A DNA stretch of 64,000 nucleotides. Source: CAZMVY01 sp964653435. Its GTDB lineage: Bacteria > Planctomycetota > Phycisphaerae > UBA1845 > PWPN01. Position 1 is the first letter of the stretch. The number at the start of each line of letters is the position of its first letter. Of this stretch, positions 6,457 through 13,857 are shown in pieces. Location of the stretch: NCBI GenBank assembly GCA_964653435.1, contig CAZZFA010000003.1, positions 1 to 64,000 on the forward strand, written 5' to 3'. A model generated the notes under the pieces. That model made no database searches. It was not told where the DNA came from and saw only the letters and a program-made list of their open reading frames with translations. The position numbers were made by a program, and so were the translations under genes.

Positions 6457-7399
6457 GTACAAGGCGAACTATCGCAGCGGCTCGGACGTGCTCGGCGGCT
6501 GGCGCGATGACGTGCTTACGGGCAAGGGGCCGGTACTATTTCCGGCGGGTGCGGGCGAGCTGGCCCGTATCGAGATCGGCCCGAAACTGGTAACGCTCAC
6601 CGGCGGACCGCCGGGGGCCGGCAAGACCGCGCTGGTTATGCAGCTTGTGACCGATGCCCTTCGGCTTACGCCGACGCTTCGGGCGGTTGTCTGCAACATC
6701 GAAATGCCGCCGGAAACGCTGTTGGACAGGCAGCTTGCCCGGCTGTCGGGCATCGACCTGTCGGACATCCGGCACCGGCGGCTCGGGGCCGATCACGCCG
6801 ACCGCATCGACCAGGGCTTGCACACACTCGAAGCGGTCGCCGATCGGCTTGCCTTCGTCCGCCCGCCGTTCGACCTCGACAACGTGGCGGCAACGGCGGA
6901 CGACTTCGAGGCGGGGTTGATCGTGCTGGACTACATCCAGCGAATCCGACCGCGGGGCGTTCACGACGACCGGCGTGCTTCGGTCGATGCGACGATGGAT
7001 TACATCCGCCAGTTTGCCGACGCGGGCGTTGCCGTCGTTGTCGTGGCCGCCGTGGCCCGGACGCGGGATGCCAAGGGGCGCAGCTCGTACAGCGGCGACG
7101 GGTTGAATCTGGCATCGTTTCGCGAATCATCCGAGCTGGAGTACGGGGCCGATTCGGCGTTCGTGTTGGTGCCGGACGATGGCGCCGACAGCGAGACGGT
7201 TACGCTCCGGTGCCTCAAGGACCGCAACGGCGATCCGAAGGACATCGGCTTGCGATTCGACCGGCCGCGTCAATCGTTCACGCCGGTCGTGACGGCCGGG
7301 ACGCCGGCAACTGTTGAGGACCGGGGCAAGCTCCGCTCGGCTGTGGCCGCACTCTGGAACCGGACACCGACGGCGAATGATGACGGGGGCGACGAATGA
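6449..7399 (+). CDS. DnaB-like replicative helicase ATPase domain protein
   Basis: It begins at an ATG 8 bases inside the primase gene and encodes 316 residues. The RecA-fold motifs of the DnaB C-terminal domain are present: Walker A GGPPGAGKT at 52-60, Walker B LIVLDYIQ at about 157-164, and the region AVARTRDAKGR through FRESSELEYGADSAFVL at about 205-240, where DnaB has its SGKLEAAAD-type segment. The N-terminal DnaG-interaction domain of full DnaB is missing; only about 45 residues precede the ATPase. Such short forms occur in phages and integrative elements. With the primase it forms the element's replication core. Confidence 0.8.
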   Translation: MAEYKANYRSGSDVLGGWRDDVLTGKGPVLFPAGAGELARIEIGPKLVTLTGGPPGAGKTALVMQLVTDALRLTPTLRAVVCNIEMPPETLLDRQLARLSGIDLSDIRHRRLGADHADRIDQGLHTLEAVADRLAFVRPPFDLDNVAATADDFEAGLIVLDYIQRIRPRGVHDDRRASVDATMDYIRQFADAGVAVVVVAAVARTRDAKGRSSYSGDGLNLASFRESSELEYGADSAFVLVPDDGADSETVTLRCLKDRNGDPKDIGLRFDRPRQSFTPVVTAGTPATVEDRGKLRSAVAALWNRTPTANDDGGDE

Positions 7400-7830
7400 G
7401 CAGCGAGCCGCGTGTACTGCCGGGGTGCTCGGTGCTGCCGCCGATGGAATCGCCGGGCGAACGGCCCGGACGGCGTGAACCGACGGAGACGGCCCGACGA
7501 GCGCCGAAGGGCAAGCGGGCCGCCGGCCGGTTCGGGGTGCTGAATGCGTTCGTTGACTTCACGATGGGCGGACTGCGCCGGAACGAAATCGCCGTATGGC
7601 TGGTGCTCTGGCGGGACACCAGGAACGGCATCGCCCGGACCGCTCAGGCGGACATCGGCCGGCGGGCGCGGATCGCACGCCGGACCGTGGTACGGGCGAT
7701 TCAGCGGCTTCGGGAAGGCGGTTTGTTGACCGTGGTGCGCCAGGGTGGGATCAACCGGGGGCCGTCGGAGTACCGCGTTCGCCCGCTCGGAACCGATCGG
7801 GCGACGTGTGCCACAGCTACGGCACCTTAA
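7396..7830 (+). CDS. Winged-helix DNA-binding protein, 144 aa
   Basis: It overlaps the helicase gene by four bases (ATGA at 7396). The N-terminal 45 residues are proline/arginine-rich and probably disordered. Residues about 48-130 form a helix-turn-helix typical of phage replication-region proteins: FVDFTMGGLRRNEIAVWLVL, then QADIGRRARIARRTVVRAI and QRLREGGLLTVV, with the wing in GGINRGPSEYRV. The fold suggests a replication initiator or transcription regulator. It ends the seven-gene overlapping operon. Confidence 0.65.
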   Translation: MSSEPRVLPGCSVLPPMESPGERPGRREPTETARRAPKGKRAAGRFGVLNAFVDFTMGGLRRNEIAVWLVLWRDTRNGIARTAQADIGRRARIARRTVVRAIQRLREGGLLTVVRQGGINRGPSEYRVRPLGTDRATCATATAP

Positions 7831-7898
7831 CGTGTGCCAATCCGGCGCCGTCGCCGGTGCCACGGCTCTGGCACATATCCCAGAAGGGACCAGAATGC

Positions 7899-7926
7899 GG
7901 CGCCCGTGCTGGTCGCACGGGGCGCC
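7899..7926. terminator. Strong stem-loop after the replication operon
   Basis: GGCGCCCGTGC (7899-7909) pairs with GCACGGGGCGCC (7915-7926) with one bulged base and a 5-base loop. No T-run follows, so it is a possible factor-dependent end or mRNA stabiliser. Confidence 0.4.
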
Positions 7927-7940
7927 TCGAAGAAAGGCGC

Positions 7941-7975
7941 TTGACAGCGCCGGGAGCGTGTGGTATATTTATACC
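7941..7975 (+). promoter_or_regulatory. Consensus sigma-70 promoter with overlapping operator
   Basis: TTGACA (7941-7946) and TATATT (7964-7969) are separated by exactly 17 bp. The perfect palindrome GGTATATTTATACC (7962-7975) covers the -10 box. This is the placement expected for an operator bound by the HTH protein encoded directly downstream. The predicted transcription start, about 7976, is only some 6 bases before the ATG. Confidence 0.8.
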
Positions 7976-7981
7976 AGCATC

Positions 7982-8194
7982 ATGGCACGACGGCACGAAA
8001 CCATATCCGGCGTATTGAGAAGGGCGATCGTGGACAGCGGCGTACCGTATCTGACGTTGGAACAGGCCACCGGCGTGAACCGGCAGTCAATCGCGCGGTT
8101 CGTCGCCGGGGAGAACTCGCTTCGGCTCGACAAGGCCGACAGGTTGGCGACGTACCTGGGAATCAGAGTCCATCGTGCAAAGGGTGCCACATGA
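7982..8194 (+). CDS. Xre-type HTH regulator, probably leaderless mRNA
   Basis: The ATG at 7982 gives 70 residues, nearly all one helix-turn-helix: SGVLRRAIVDSGVPYLTLEQATGVNRQSIARFV at about residues 9-41, followed by GENSLRLDKADRLATYLG. The recognition helix is GVNRQSIARFVAG. No ribosome binding site precedes the ATG, which lies 12 bases after the -10 box, so translation from a leaderless transcript is expected. The palindrome over the -10 box makes negative autoregulation likely. Its stop overlaps the start of the next gene. It probably decides between the quiet and active states of the element, including integrase expression. Confidence 0.75.
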   Translation: MARRHETISGVLRRAIVDSGVPYLTLEQATGVNRQSIARFVAGENSLRLDKADRLATYLGIRVHRAKGAT

Positions 8195-8451
8195 AAAGAC
8201 CGATTCGACGGGTCCGCGTAGGTTGCTTCACGAATGCCTTGCTGACGGTGAGTACCGCGTGCTTGGTTCTTCTGTGCGTCAGGGAAGCCGGCATCGACTG
8301 GGGTGCGCGCTTTCGTAATTTACTTCATGCCGAGACGATGGATGCGATGAGGGTTGTAGTTGTGAACCCGACGCTGGACGTGAACGTCGAGAATCCGGCC
8401 TTGGACGTGAACGTGGAAAACACGCCGCTGGACGTGTCGATTCAACGTTAG
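8191..8451 (+). CDS. Small single-span membrane protein with repeated beta motif
   Basis: The ATG at 8191 overlaps the HTH stop (ATGA). The product is 86 residues: a basic N-terminus (MKRPIRRVRVG), one transmembrane helix (about 12-30), a short linker, and a C-terminal repeat in which LDVNVEN occurs twice and a related LDVSIQR ends the protein. The repeat is also visible in the DNA as 24-bp units. The topology would place the repeat outside the cytoplasm. I recall planctomycete membrane proteins with similar VEVxNxPL strings, but no function is known to me. Confidence 0.6.
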   Translation: MKRPIRRVRVGCFTNALLTVSTACLVLLCVREAGIDWGARFRNLLHAETMDAMRVVVVNPTLDVNVENPALDVNVENTPLDVSIQR

Positions 8452-8463
8452 AGGTACTTGATT

Positions 8464-10254
8464 ATGGCAACCGTGTACAAGCCAACATTCACGAAACCGT
8501 TGCCGCCAGGGGCGGAGATCATCACCCGCAAGGGCGAACGGCTCGCCCGGTGGAAGGACGCGAAGGGCAAGACCCGCACCGCGCTCGTGACGGTGCCGGC
8601 GACTGGCAAGCATGCCGGCCAGATGCGGATCATCGTCGAATCGGCGTGCTACGTGGCGAAGTATCGGGACGGCGGCGGTGTCGTTCGCGTCGTGCCGACA
8701 GGCTGTCGTGATGAAACGGCGGCTCGTGGGGTGCTTGCCGAGCTGGTACGCCGGGCCGAGTTGGTCAAGGGCAACGTCGTTACGGCGGCGGAAAGCGCGG
8801 CGATGGATCATGCCGACTCACCGTTGATACAGCACGTCGAGGCATACGTTGCCCACCTGACAGCGGCGGGCGTGACGGACGGCCGGATTGCGGCGGTACG
8901 GCAACGGCTCACGACGGCGTTCGGCGCCTGCGGATTCACTCGGTTGGCGGACATGGACGGTGCGGCAGTGGAGCAATGGCTCGTCGGCCGGCAGGCTGAA
9001 GGGGCGTCGGCCGCGACCCGCAATGCCTATCGCAGCGTGTGCGTCGCGTTCGGAAACTGGTGCGTGTCCACACACCGGCTTACGTTGAATCCGTTCGGTC
9101 GGGTGCCCAGGGCCGATGAGAAAGCCGATCCGCGACGTAAGCGCCGCTCGTTGACCGAAGATGAGTTGCGGCGGCTGTTGGGCATCGCCCGTCGCCGACC
9201 GCTTGCCGAGTATGGCCGCAAGCCCGTCAAGGCTGAACCGGCCGAAGGCTCGAAGCGGAAGCGGGCCAACTGGACGTTTGAGCCGCTGACGTTGGCGAAC
9301 ATCGCCGAGTGTGAGGCAGCGGCGCGGGTGCGATTGGCAGAAAGGCCCGCCCGCGTGGCGCAGCTCGAAGCGACCGGAAGGGAACGGGCGTTGATCTACA
9401 AGACGCTGGTGCTGACCGGGTTACGCAAGGCCGAGTTGGCGTCGGTGACGGTCGGGCAGCTTGACCTTGGCGGGGCCATGCCTCATATCGCGCTCGACGC
9501 GGCGGACGAAAAGAACCGCGAAGGGAACAGCGTACCGCTGCGGGGCGATCTGGTGGCGGACTTGTCCGAATGGCTGGCCGATAAGCTGGCGTCGCTCCAA
9601 GAGGCCGCAATCGCGTCGGGCAGGCCCGTGCCGATGCGCGTACCGCCCGACTCGTTGCTGTTCAACGTGCCGGATGGGCTGCTACGGATCATGGATCGCG
9701 ACCTTGTGACCGTCGGCATCGCCCGTCGGGTGAAACGCAACGATAAGTGGCGCATCGATAAGCGCGACGAACGCGGGCGGACGATCGATGTCCATGCCCT
9801 TCGTACCACCTTCGGGACGCTTCTCAGCAAGGGCGGGGTGACGCTGCGGACGGCGCAGGCCGCGATGCGGCATTCTGACCCGAAGCTGACCGCCAACGTA
9901 TACACCGACCCGAAGTTGCTCGACGTGGCGGGGGCGCTGGACGCACTGCCGAGCCTGCCGCTGGACGGCGGCCGTGAGGCCCAGCGGCAACGGGCGACGG
10001 GCACGACGGACGCTTCCCCGCTTGTACCGCCGCTTGTACCAACTCTCGGCGAATCTGGTACAAGCGGGTCGCTCCGTGTCAGCGGCAATGGAACTGGGGG
10101 GGCTGTGAGTAACTCGGGGGGCGAGGCAGAAACCAGTGAAAATGGGCCGAAAAGTCGTCGCCTGACGAACGCTGACAAGACTTCTCGCAATTGGGCGATG
10201 AGGGGCTCGAACCCCCAACCTCATCCGTGTAAGGGATGCGCTCTGGCCAATTGA
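8464..10254 (+). CDS. Tyrosine recombinase (integrase) whose 3' end crosses the att core
   Basis: The ATG at 8464 is chosen over a TTG at 8458 because GAGG at 8452-8455 is better spaced. Of 596 residues, about 120-215 form the SAM-like core-binding domain, and the catalytic domain shows R321 (TGLRKAEL), H444 and R447 (HALR), H470 (MRHSD) and the nucleophile Y480 (NVYTDP). A roughly 60-residue insert before R321 is one I recall from planctomycete integrases. After Y480 comes a 110-residue variable tail. Its last codons are antisense to tRNA-Val and pass through the 20-bp core, ending with five residues set by the host flank. In the excised circle the tail would be different (see 478-693). Confidence 0.9.
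   Translation: MATVYKPTFTKPLPPGAEIITRKGERLARWKDAKGKTRTALVTVPATGKHAGQMRIIVESACYVAKYRDGGGVVRVVPTGCRDETAARGVLAELVRRAELVKGNVVTAAESAAMDHADSPLIQHVEAYVAHLTAAGVTDGRIAAVRQRLTTAFGACGFTRLADMDGAAVEQWLVGRQAEGASAATRNAYRSVCVAFGNWCVSTHRLTLNPFGRVPRADEKADPRRKRRSLTEDELRRLLGIARRRPLAEYGRKPVKAEPAEGSKRKRANWTFEPLTLANIAECEAAARVRLAERPARVAQLEATGRERALIYKTLVLTGLRKAELASVTVGQLDLGGAMPHIALDAADEKNREGNSVPLRGDLVADLSEWLADKLASLQEAAIASGRPVPMRVPPDSLLFNVPDGLLRIMDRDLVTVGIARRVKRNDKWRIDKRDERGRTIDVHALRTTFGTLLSKGGVTLRTAQAAMRHSDPKLTANVYTDPKLLDVAGALDALPSLPLDGGREAQRQRATGTTDASPLVPPLVPTLGESGTSGSLRVSGNGTGGAVSNSGGEAETSENGPKSRRLTNADKTSRNWAMRGSNPQPHPCKGCALAN
10019..10066. promoter_or_regulatory. Candidate integrase arm-type sites, right arm
   Basis: CGCTTGTACC occurs at 10019-10028 and 10031-10040 in direct orientation, 12 bp apart. 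An inverted copy, GGTACAAGCG, lies at 10057-10066. They are inside the integrase tail and about 180 bp from the core. With the pair at 534-555 they flank the core on both sides in the circular form, as arm-type sites do for lambda-family integrases. Confidence 0.5.
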
Positions 10255-10265
10255 GCTAATCGCCC
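10192..10265 (-). tRNA. tRNA-Val (anticodon UAC)
   Basis: A full cloverleaf of 74 bases is present: acceptor GGGCGAT/ATCGCCC, anticodon stem CATCC/GGATG around the loop CTTACAC (anticodon TAC), and T-stem GGGGG/CCCTC with loop TTCGAGC. The discriminator is A and CCA is not encoded. The 5' half is host sequence and the 3' half was delivered by the element, which rebuilt the gene on integration. Confidence 0.95.
10217..10236. repeat. attR core, 20-bp direct repeat inside intact tRNA-Val
   Basis: Second copy of the core. It lies inside the functional tRNA gene and inside the last codons of the integrase frame, in the same codon phase as the left copy. The crossover must lie within these 20 bases. 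Confidence 0.8.
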
Positions 10266-11064
10266 GCTTGGACGGGTTCTCAGTATACCCGCGCCGGCGG
10301 CGATTTCCATGATGCCGAGGACGTATGAGCCGGGCGCGCCGCTGCCTGGGTCGGCGCGGAGTCGGGGGCGGCCCGGCCCGCCAGCGCGGGATGCGGCGCG
10401 GCGGCGCGCAAAAAACGCGTCTCCGACCCTCGTTACGAAAGCCGGAGACGCTGTCCCCAAATCCTCGGAACCATCCGGGCCGTTGGGAACCGGCAAATGC
10501 GTGACGCCCCGCATGACGCCCCGCATGGACTCTCTTGCCGCCGGTGACTCCGTCCGGCGGCGTGCTACTCTCCCCGGTCGTGCGACCCGCCGGCCGAATC
10601 CGGCGGACCATTCCATATCGCATGCCGCGCCGCCAGGGCGCTCCCTACCACTGCGGCGGGATGACTGCACGCCCGGGCGGCGCGGGCTTCAGGCGATTCG
10701 ACGGCTTGATCAAGCCTCGTGCCCGCGGCAGGCGGCACGCGATGTTACCGGGTCGTGTCCGCGCTACCGCATTCATGCAAGTGAACCATACGAAACAAAT
10801 GGCGACGGGGCAAACGAATCCCGCAGTTCCTGTGACGGTTACGCGTGCAGATGTCCAACGGCCCATAAGGAAACGGCGTGGCGAATCCGGCCTGTTCGGC
10901 GGTCTGATTGCGCTTGCGGGGCGGTAGGGGCCCGTCTTTGCGCTCGTGGATTGGCGCGCAGCCGGGGTGCCCCCGCGTGCGTGGGCTTCGGCTTCAGGAC
11001 GCGGCGGGCTTGCCGCGCGAGCGGCCGGTGAGCCTGGCGCGTGGGCGGTCGTCGGCGGGGCAGC
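10266..11064. other. 800-bp spacer between tRNA-Val and glmS, no convincing gene
   Basis: Frames here give only arginine/proline-rich products and are treated as spurious. Visible structures are a minus-strand terminator at 10411-10451 and a perfect 14-bp palindrome GGCTTGATCAAGCC at 10703-10716. The stretch right of the tRNA should be host DNA. Confidence 0.5.
10410..10451 (-). terminator. Rho-independent terminator, minus strand, upstream of tRNA-Val
   Basis: Read on the minus strand, GCGTCTCCG and CGGAGACGC (10451-10443, 10425-10417) form a 9-bp perfect stem with a 17-base loop, followed by GTTTTTT. It would stop transcription arriving from glmS or from an unrecognised transcript before the tRNA gene. 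Confidence 0.65.
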
Positions 11065-12891
11065 TCATTCCACCGTGACGCTCTTGGCGAGGTTGCGCGG
11101 CTTGTCCACATTGCAGCCGCGGAGCACGGCGGCGTGATACGCGAGCAGTTGCAGCGGCACCACCGTAAGCAGGGGTTGCAGCGGCTCTGGGCAGTCGGGA
11201 ACGTAGAATACGTGGCGGGCGTGCCGGCGGATCTCGTCGTCGCCCTGCGTGGCCACGGCGATGACATGGCCGCCGCGACTCCGCACTTCCTCGATGTTGC
11301 CGATCACCTTGTCGTACTGACTGCCGCGCGTCGCGATGAAGACGGCCGGCATCCCGTCGCTGATCAGTGCGATCGGACCGTGCTTCATCTCGGCGGCGGG
11401 CATGCCTTCGGCGTGGATATAGCTGATTTCCTTGAGTTTCAGGGCGCCCTCGAGGGCCACCGGGTAATGATAGCCGCGCCCGAGGAACAGCCAGTTCTCC
11501 CGGCCGACCAGGTCCTCACAGACCCGGCGGATCCGGTCCGATTGATCGAGCACCTCGCTGATCTGATCGGGAATCCGGTTCAGGGCGTGGATGAGATGGG
11601 CGGCGTCGTGCTGTGACAGGAACTTCCTTCGCCCGAGGTAGATCGCCAGCATCGCGAGCACGGCCAACTGGCTCGTGAACGCCTTCGTGCTGGCAACGCC
11701 GATTTCCGGTCCGCAGTGGAGGTAGATTCCCGCGTCGGTCTCCCGTGCGATGGTGCTGCCGACCACGTTGACGATGCCCAGGGCGATTGCGCCGCGTTCG
11801 CGCGCCTCGCGCAATGCGGCGAGCGTGTCCGCCGTCTCGCCGGACTGGCTGATCGCAATGATGATGCTCCCGAACTCGATCACGGGGTTCCGGTAGCGGA
11901 ACTCGCTGGCGTATTCGGTCTCGGCGGGGATTTTGGCGATGTCTTCCAGGAGGTATTCGCCCACAAGGCCGGCGTGCCACGCCGTCCCCTGGGCCGTAAA
12001 GATGAAACGGCGGGCCCGGACCAGCTCCCGCGAGAACTTGTCGATCCCGCCCAGGTGGACGGTGCCCTCGTGCACGTCCAGCCGCCCGCGAAGCGTATTG
12101 CGCAGGGACTGGGGCTGCTCGAGGATCTCCTTCTGCATGAAGTGCTCGTGGCCGCCCAGCTCGATCTGTTCGAGCGACCATTCGACTTCCTGGACGTCCT
12201 TGGTGACGGGGACGGCATCAAGGGTGGTCGTGCGGAACCCGTCGCGCGAGACAACCGCCATCTCGCCGTCGGCGAGATAGACGACCTGAGTAGTATGTTC
12301 AATGATCGCGGAGGCATCCGAGGCGACCAGATACTCTCCGTTGCCGATGCCGATGATCAAGGGGCTTCCCTTGCGGGCCACGACGATGCGGTCGGGCTCG
12401 TCCGCACAGAGCACGGCGATGCCGTAGGTGCCCTGGATCTCGTGCAGGGCGGAGCGCACCGCGTGTTCGATGTCGCCGCTGTAGAAGTGCCCCACGAGCT
12501 GCGCGAGCACCTCCGTGTCCGTCTCGCTGTGGAAGACGACCCCCTGCGCGTCCAGGAACTTCCGAAGCGACTGGTAGTTCTCGATAATGCCGTTGTGGAC
12601 CAGCGCGATGCGTCCGTCGAGGGCCAGATGGGGATGGGCGTTGGCCTCGCTCGGCGCGCCGTGCGTCGCCCACCGGGTATGGGCGATGCCGATCGTTGCG
12701 TCGCTGTCATGGCCGGCCAGCTTGCCTTCGAGCATGCTGATGCGGCCCTTGGCGCGGGCCAGAAAGATGCGCCCGTTCTCGAGCATCGCGATGCCGGCCG
12801 AGTCATACCCGCGGTATTCAAGCCGCTTGAGGCCCTCGATCAGGATGGGCTCGGCGCGCTTGTGTCCGATATAACCGACGATCCCGCACAT
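11065..12891 (-). CDS. glmS: Glucosamine-fructose-6-phosphate aminotransferase
   Basis: The ATG at 12891 follows AGGAG at 8 bases and yields 608 residues, the family length. The mature protein begins with the nucleophilic cysteine (MCGIVGYIGHK) of the class II glutaminase domain, which releases ammonia from glutamine (about 1-235; HTRWATHG and ALVHNGIIENY are seen). Two SIS isomerase domains follow (about 285-590; SGETADTLAALR, GVASTKAFTSQL). The C-terminus is NLAKSVTVE, close to the canonical ending. It makes glucosamine-6-phosphate for peptidoglycan and lipopolysaccharide. A good promoter lies upstream; no glmS ribozyme was recognised. Confidence 0.97.
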   Translation of the reverse strand: MCGIVGYIGHKRAEPILIEGLKRLEYRGYDSAGIAMLENGRIFLARAKGRISMLEGKLAGHDSDATIGIAHTRWATHGAPSEANAHPHLALDGRIALVHNGIIENYQSLRKFLDAQGVVFHSETDTEVLAQLVGHFYSGDIEHAVRSALHEIQGTYGIAVLCADEPDRIVVARKGSPLIIGIGNGEYLVASDASAIIEHTTQVVYLADGEMAVVSRDGFRTTTLDAVPVTKDVQEVEWSLEQIELGGHEHFMQKEILEQPQSLRNTLRGRLDVHEGTVHLGGIDKFSRELVRARRFIFTAQGTAWHAGLVGEYLLEDIAKIPAETEYASEFRYRNPVIEFGSIIIAISQSGETADTLAALREARERGAIALGIVNVVGSTIARETDAGIYLHCGPEIGVASTKAFTSQLAVLAMLAIYLGRRKFLSQHDAAHLIHALNRIPDQISEVLDQSDRIRRVCEDLVGRENWLFLGRGYHYPVALEGALKLKEISYIHAEGMPAAEMKHGPIALISDGMPAVFIATRGSQYDKVIGNIEEVRSRGGHVIAVATQGDDEIRRHARHVFYVPDCPEPLQPLLTVVPLQLLAYHAAVLRGCNVDKPRNLAKSVTVE

Positions 12892-12956
12892 AAACAGTTC
12901 TCCTGCGAACGGGCGGGGCCTGCGTGCCCGTATGCGCCTCGACACACCTGTACAGG

Positions 12957-12985
12957 ATTATCGGTTGCCCGGAAGGACGAATCAA
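12957..12985 (-). promoter_or_regulatory. glmS promoter
   Basis: On the minus strand TTGATT (12985-12980) and GATAAT (12962-12957) are 17 bp apart, giving a start near 12950 and a leader of about 60 bases. Confidence 0.65.
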
Positions 12986-13073
12986 CGAATACGGCCTGTC
13001 GCGAATGTGTGTTTTTCGAGCGGATGCGGGCTTTGCCGTTCTTTTCACAGCGGTCCGCCGGCGGCGCAGGACC

Positions 13074-13832
13074 TCAGCGGGACGGCGGAGCCACGACGGC
13101 GTGCTTGCGCAACTGGTTCAGTGCGGCGCGGAAGTCCTTCGGCAGGGGAGCTTCCCATCGCATTCGCTCGCCCGTGGAGGGGTGCTCGAACTCGATGGTC
13201 TCGGCGTGCAGGGAGAGCCGGCCGATCAGCGGGCGTTCCTCATGGCGGCGGGGTGGGTTGTAGTCGGCCTTGAACGTCGACAGCATGAGAGCCTCACTTC
13301 CGCCGTAGAGCGTGTCGACGGCAAGCGGCATGCCCGCGAGCTGCAGGTGCAGACGGATCTGGTGTTGCCGGCCGGTCAGGGGCCGGCAGCGCAGCAGCGC
13401 GTAGCCGGCGAAGCGTTCGATCAGCTCCCATTCGGTAACGGCCGGCTTGCCGCGTTTCGGATTGACGCAGACGCGGACGACCTCGCCGCGCATCTCGCCG
13501 ATCGGGGCATCGATGCGTCCGGTCGGTTCGTCGGGCGCGCCGCGGACGAGGGCGACGTAGGTCTTCGCGACCGTGCGCGCCACGAACTGTGCCGTCAGGG
13601 CGCGTTGAGCCTCGACCGTTTTCGCCACGACAAGGACGCCGCTCGTGTCGCGGTCGATCCGGTGCACGATCCGCAGCGGGCAGGCGAAGGGTTGCCGGGA
13701 CGTTTCGGTGAGCCGCGAGAGGATCGTTTCGCCCGTGCCGTGCCGTTCGGGGACGCACGGAAGGCCGGCCGGCTTGTTGATCACGAGGATGTCGTCGTCT
13801 TCGTGCAGGATTGCGATGGATTCGCGTCGCAT
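13074..13832 (-). CDS. RluA-family pseudouridine synthase
   Basis: The ATG at 13832 gives 252 residues. The hallmark HRIDRDTSG at about 57-65 contains the catalytic aspartate (D60), and the motif GRQHQIRLHLQLAG further on is also typical. The N-terminus starts directly with the catalytic domain (ILHEDDDILVINKPAGLPC), so there is no S4 domain, as in RluA and RluC-like short forms. It converts uridines in rRNA or tRNA to pseudouridine; the exact target cannot be told. It ends with a basic segment after the catalytic fold. Only 25 bases separate it from the channel gene upstream, so the two may be cotranscribed. Confidence 0.93.
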   Translation of the reverse strand: MRRESIAILHEDDDILVINKPAGLPCVPERHGTGETILSRLTETSRQPFACPLRIVHRIDRDTSGVLVVAKTVEAQRALTAQFVARTVAKTYVALVRGAPDEPTGRIDAPIGEMRGEVVRVCVNPKRGKPAVTEWELIERFAGYALLRCRPLTGRQHQIRLHLQLAGMPLAVDTLYGGSEALMLSTFKADYNPPRRHEERPLIGRLSLHAETIEFEHPSTGERMRWEAPLPKDFRAALNQLRKHAVVAPPSR

Positions 13833-13857
13833 GGGTCGGGTCGTTCCCTCCGTCGCG

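Larger units (their letters stand above)
458..10236. mobile_element. Integrated element in tRNA-Val, about 9.76 kb as a circle
   Basis: The element is bounded by a 20-bp direct repeat (458-477 and 10217-10236) that lies in the anticodon arm of a tRNA-Val gene. A tyrosine integrase sits next to the intact tRNA, the usual place for this class. The cargo consists of an AlpA-like regulator, a winged-helix gene, a DUF669-like protein, a primase, a DnaB-like ATPase, HTH regulators and a PEP-CTERM protein. No capsid, terminase, relaxase or conjugation gene is visible. It therefore looks like a self-replicating integrative element or phage satellite rather than a complete prophage or conjugative element. 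The class assignment is inference. Confidence 0.85.

Noticed and set aside
10309..11031. Long plus-strand frame right of tRNA-Val
   Set aside because: Composition is Arg/Pro/Ala-rich without domains, and no ribosome binding site precedes it.
12892..12956. Search for a glmS ribozyme in the leader
   Set aside because: The leader is only about 60 bases and shows no ribozyme core; that element is known mainly from Firmicutes.
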